Assembly (NCBI GenBank): GCA_023818745.1
Contig: JAMWBY010000058.1
Coordinates: 1 to 8,640, forward strand
Direction: 5' to 3'
DNA: 8,640 nucleotides
Source of the DNA: Candidatus Omnitrophota bacterium
GTDB lineage: Bacteria > Ratteibacteria > UBA8468 > B48-G9 > JAFGKM01
The notes beneath the pieces are model-generated. The model searched no databases, was not told the origin of the DNA, and saw only the letters and a list, made by a program, of their open reading frames with translations. The first letter of the stretch is position 1. Each line of letters begins with the position of its first letter. The translations under genes were made by a program, and so were the position numbers. This document shows positions 7,065 through 8,640 of the stretch, in pieces.

Positions 7065-7712
7065 TTAATCAAGCCATGGTCTCCAAAATCTATTCCATTT
7101 TGAAGTATATATCATACTCGCAGGTGGTATTTCTTCAACACTCATAGGCGCCACATGCCCATCTATAAAAAGTATGTTGCATTTACCCAAATGGTGAAAC
7201 CCCATTTCTTCCTTATAACTTGCATAAGAAATTCGCATGTTTACTGTATTTAATTTAATATCTGAAACTAAAAAGCCAGTTGTTGCATGTTTCATCCTTC
7301 CAAGTTTCCAAAAATGTGCAGGCAGGGAAGCATTCATAGCATAGGTATATATTCCTGCTCCAGACCCTATAAATCTATAATGAGAAGGACAAATCCAGAC
7401 ACGCCATTTTTCATATCTTTTACCCATAGGAATATATGGAAAAAGATAGTTATGCCAACTGGGATTTGGACTGCCAAATGGTCTATAATATGGAACCCAA
7501 TCATCATAATCTTGAGCATAAAGATAAACTGCAAGTCCAATCTGTTTTAAGTTGTTCATACATACTCCTTGCCTTGCTCTTTCTCTTGCTCTACTAAGCG
7601 CTGGAAGTAACATCGCTGCTAAAATCGCAATTATCGCCACTACCACAAGCAACTCTATTAACGTGAAGCCATGTGGTTTTGAAAAAATGCTCTTTGAAAA
7701 TTTTTGTTTCAT
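7065..7712 (-). CDS. Type II secretion-like pseudopilin with H-X9-DG motif
   Basis: 215 residues. A class III prepilin leader of 15 residues ends in Gly15 and is followed by FTLIELLVVVAIIAILAAML, with Glu at mature position 5. A PilD-type peptidase should cut between Gly15 and Phe16, and the hydrophobic helix would anchor and polymerise the subunit. Next comes the usual basic stretch (RARERARQGVCMNNLKQIGLA). The C-terminal half is globular, with WICPS around residue 108, YAMNASL around 124, and His174-X9-Asp184-Gly185 in HHLGKCNILFIDGH, the 'prepilin-type processing-associated H-X9-DG' signature. Such proteins are greatly multiplied in Lentisphaerota, Planctomycetota and relatives, and their function is not established. 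The ATG at 7712 has AGGAGGT about five bases upstream. It leads the operon with the two large exported proteins, which suggests a role in their export, surface display or substrate binding. Confidence 0.94.
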   Translation of the reverse strand: MKQKFSKSIFSKPHGFTLIELLVVVAIIAILAAMLLPALSRARERARQGVCMNNLKQIGLAVYLYAQDYDDWVPYYRPFGSPNPSWHNYLFPYIPMGKRYEKWRVWICPSHYRFIGSGAGIYTYAMNASLPAHFWKLGRMKHATTGFLVSDIKLNTVNMRISYASYKEEMGFHHLGKCNILFIDGHVAPMSVEEIPPASMIYTSKWNRFWRPWLD

Positions 7713-7741
7713 ATTACACCTCCTTTTTATCTTTTTCCTCT

Positions 7742-7770
7742 ATTCTAAACAGGCCCGAGGTAATCCCTCT
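7742..7770 (-). promoter_or_regulatory. Possible promoter of the pseudopilin operon
   Basis: On the minus strand TAGAAT (7747-7742) matches the -10 consensus at five of six positions and lies 18 bases before the pseudopilin Shine-Dalgarno, giving a leader of about 20 bases. The -35 position, TAGAGG at 7770-7765 with a 17-base spacer, is poor (three of six), as expected only if an activator helps. If it is real, the GC-rich repeat at 7750-7790 overlaps it and would act as DNA rather than RNA. Confidence 0.3.
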
Positions 7771-7790
7771 AATTTAATCTTTCCGGCCTG
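7750..7790 (-). repeat. GC-rich inverted repeat upstream of the pseudopilin
   Basis: CAGGCC (7790-7785) and GGCCTG (7755-7750) are perfect six-base arms; after one mismatch, two further bases pair (GA with TC), around a loop of about 23 bases. Inside lies a second small hairpin, GAGG-GATTA-CCTC (7769-7757). Just outside, AGGTA (7796-7792) can pair with TACCT (7762-7758), which would make a pseudoknot that competes with the small hairpin. No T-run follows, so it is not an ordinary terminator. Either it is a paired operator (two inverted CAGGCC copies about 40 bases apart) for the LacI-type regulator just upstream, or a structured 5' leader of the pseudopilin mRNA. The element stands out in a region otherwise almost pure A/T. 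Confidence 0.5.
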
Positions 7791-7796
7791 ATACCT

Positions 7797-7922
7797 TTAA
7801 TTTTTTATACCCATTATTTTTAAATTTTTCATTTTTACATCAGAAAACAAAAAACTATAAAAAATTTCTTCATATTTTCTCCTCTTAGAATTAACCTTAA
7901 AAACTCTGTTTAATTTTTTCAT
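7797..7922 (-). CDS. Possible 41-residue small ORF after the LacI-type gene
   Basis: An ATG begins one base after the stop of the LacI-type gene and is followed by 41 sense codons (MKKLNRVFKVNSKRRKYEEI onward). It is basic and lysine-rich, with no recognisable domain. There is only a weak purine stretch as ribosome site, and the composition is what AT-rich intergenic DNA would give by chance. The tight junction with the regulator is the main argument for it. Eighteen further codons after the TAA stay open in the same frame (7796-7743), so one stop codon separates two readable pieces. Confidence 0.18.
   Translation of the reverse strand: MKKLNRVFKVNSKRRKYEEIFYSFLFSDVKMKNLKIMGIKN
7835..7873 (-). 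other. 12-codon leader-like mini-ORF with a good Shine-Dalgarno
   Basis: AGGAG (7883-7879) is followed five bases later by an ATG (7873) encoding MKKFFIVFCFLM and a TAA. The peptide looks like the start of a Sec signal peptide cut short. It could be a leader peptide, or the remnant of a deleted exported-protein gene that once headed the operon. It overlaps the 41-codon ORF in another frame, so at most one is likely real. Confidence 0.25.
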
Positions 7923-7923
7923 T

Positions 7924-8640
7924 TTATCTTGTCGTTTCTCTTTTTATTAACTCCGGCTTTATAAGAATTTTATATTTTTTACTATCTTTTCCTTCTATTT
8001 TTTTTATCAATATTTTAAAAATTTTTTTGCTTATTTCCTCTATTGGTTGTTTTATTGTTGTTAAGGATAAAGGGTAAATTTTACTGAATTGAATATCATC
8101 AAAACCAACTATTCCAAGTTCTTCTGGTATCTTTTTCCTTTTCTTCATCGCAAATTGTAATAAAGTTAATGCAGTTATGTCATTTTCAGCAAAAATACCA
8201 TCAATCTTTTTTTCAAAAATGTATTCACACCTTTTTAAAATTTCTTCATCTTTCTCACTTTTTAAAAATATAAAGTTTTTTTCGTCTATATTATATTTAT
8301 AATCAATAAGTGCTTTTTTAAATCCTTCAAATCTCTCTCTTATTGACACTCCTGTTAAACCATATCCTAAAAAACCAATTTTTTTATATCCACATTCTAT
8401 AAGATGTTTCCCTGCAAGATATCCACCATAAAAATAATCAGTTGAAACATAATCTATATTTAAACCTTCTATTTTGGTATAACTTACAATAGGGAAGTTT
8501 ATATTAATCAACTTCTCTAAAAATTTATTTTTATATCTTTTTCCAACTGATATTAAAATTATTCCATCAACTTTTCTATAGTAAAATTCTTCAAGTAGTT
8601 TTTCCTCCAAATCGCTTTTTTTATATGAACATCCTATTAG
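7924..8640 (-). CDS. LacI-family (PBP1-like sensor) transcriptional regulator, partial
   Basis: 238 residues are visible; the frame is open to the window edge, so the N-terminus with the DNA-binding domain lies outside. A TTG at 8610 falls inside the conserved fold and is not the start. Visible landmarks of the periplasmic-binding-protein-like sensor domain are RKVDGIILI, VSTDYFYGGYLAGKHLIECG, KKIGFLGYG, RFEGFKKAL, KIDGIFAENDITALTLLQFA, then IPEELGIVGFDDIQFS and LSLTTIKQPIEEI, ending in IKPELIKRETTR, the classic LacI C-terminal pattern. It should bind a sugar and control transcription; the pseudopilin/DUF4091/DUF4838 operon 211 bases downstream is the obvious target. Because the DNA-binding domain is not seen, a GntR-type N-terminus joined to the same sensor (as in AraR) cannot be excluded. 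Confidence 0.92.
   Translation of the reverse strand, partial: LIGCSYKKSDLEEKLLEEFYYRKVDGIILISVGKRYKNKFLEKLININFPIVSYTKIEGLNIDYVSTDYFYGGYLAGKHLIECGYKKIGFLGYGLTGVSIRERFEGFKKALIDYKYNIDEKNFIFLKSEKDEEILKRCEYIFEKKIDGIFAENDITALTLLQFAMKKRKKIPEELGIVGFDDIQFSKIYPLSLTTIKQPIEEISKKIFKILIKKIEGKDSKKYKILIKPELIKRETTR

Noticed and set aside
7287..7791. Plus-strand ORFs opposite the pseudopilin.
   Set aside because: Both lie antisense to a confidently identified gene and show no domain or ribosome site.
7804..7832. TATAAA (7809-7804) as an upstream -10 for the pseudopilin operon.
   Set aside because: No acceptable -35 is found at 16-18 bases, and TATAAA-like strings are expected often in this A/T-rich gap.
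1..8640. CRISPR arrays, tRNA or rRNA genes, insertion sequences, phage genes.
   Set aside because: No spaced direct repeats, no cloverleaf-like or rRNA-like segments, and no transposase, integrase or phage motif in any frame examined.

Overview
This is an AT-rich window (roughly 30% GC by eye) in which every supportable gene lies on the minus strand, so transcription runs from high to low coordinates. The gene mix is a LacI-type regulator, an H-X9-DG pseudopilin, large secreted DUF4091- and DUF4838-type proteins, a DUF3604 remnant and an IclR regulator with a sulfatase-like enzyme. This mix is typical of carbohydrate-scavenging bacteria of the PVC/Omnitrophota neighbourhood (Lentisphaerota, Kiritimatiellota, Planctomycetota, Omnitrophota and related candidate phyla). 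That placement is an inference from gene content and cannot be fixed from this window. Most genes have strong AGGAGG Shine-Dalgarno sites.

Layout in the direction of transcription. 8640-7924: C-terminal two thirds or more of a LacI-family sensor/repressor that runs off the window. 7923-7713: a 211-base regulatory gap holding two short overlapping ORF candidates, a GC-rich inverted repeat and a possible -10 box. 7712-7065: pseudopilin with a class III prepilin leader. 7046-3927: a 1039-residue exported mosaic protein (mutarotase-like domain, beta region, DUF4091-type barrel, C-terminal alpha/beta domain). 3912-1849: a 687-residue exported DUF4838 protein. The last three genes are separated by only 18 and 14 bases, each gap carrying a Shine-Dalgarno site, and form a clear operon. 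1855-1307: frameshifted, internally deleted remains of a DUF3604 gene, fused to the end of the DUF4838 gene. 1289-1261: a good sigma-70-like promoter. 1250-489: an IclR-family regulator. 492-1: the N-terminal half or less of a sulfatase-like alkaline-phosphatase-superfamily enzyme, coupled to the regulator by an ATGA overlap.

The likely biology is two adjacent glycan-use modules. In the first, a LacI-type regulator probably senses a sugar and controls a pseudopilin plus two large exported proteins with glycosidase-like folds. No transporter is in view. In the second, an IclR regulator is translationally coupled to a cytoplasmic sulfatase-like hydrolase whose usual formylglycine Cys/Ser position is Thr. 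The observations most worth following are that Thr substitution, the pseudopilin built into a hydrolase operon, the similar alpha/beta domain at the end of one exported protein and the start of the next, and the structured element upstream of the pseudopilin.
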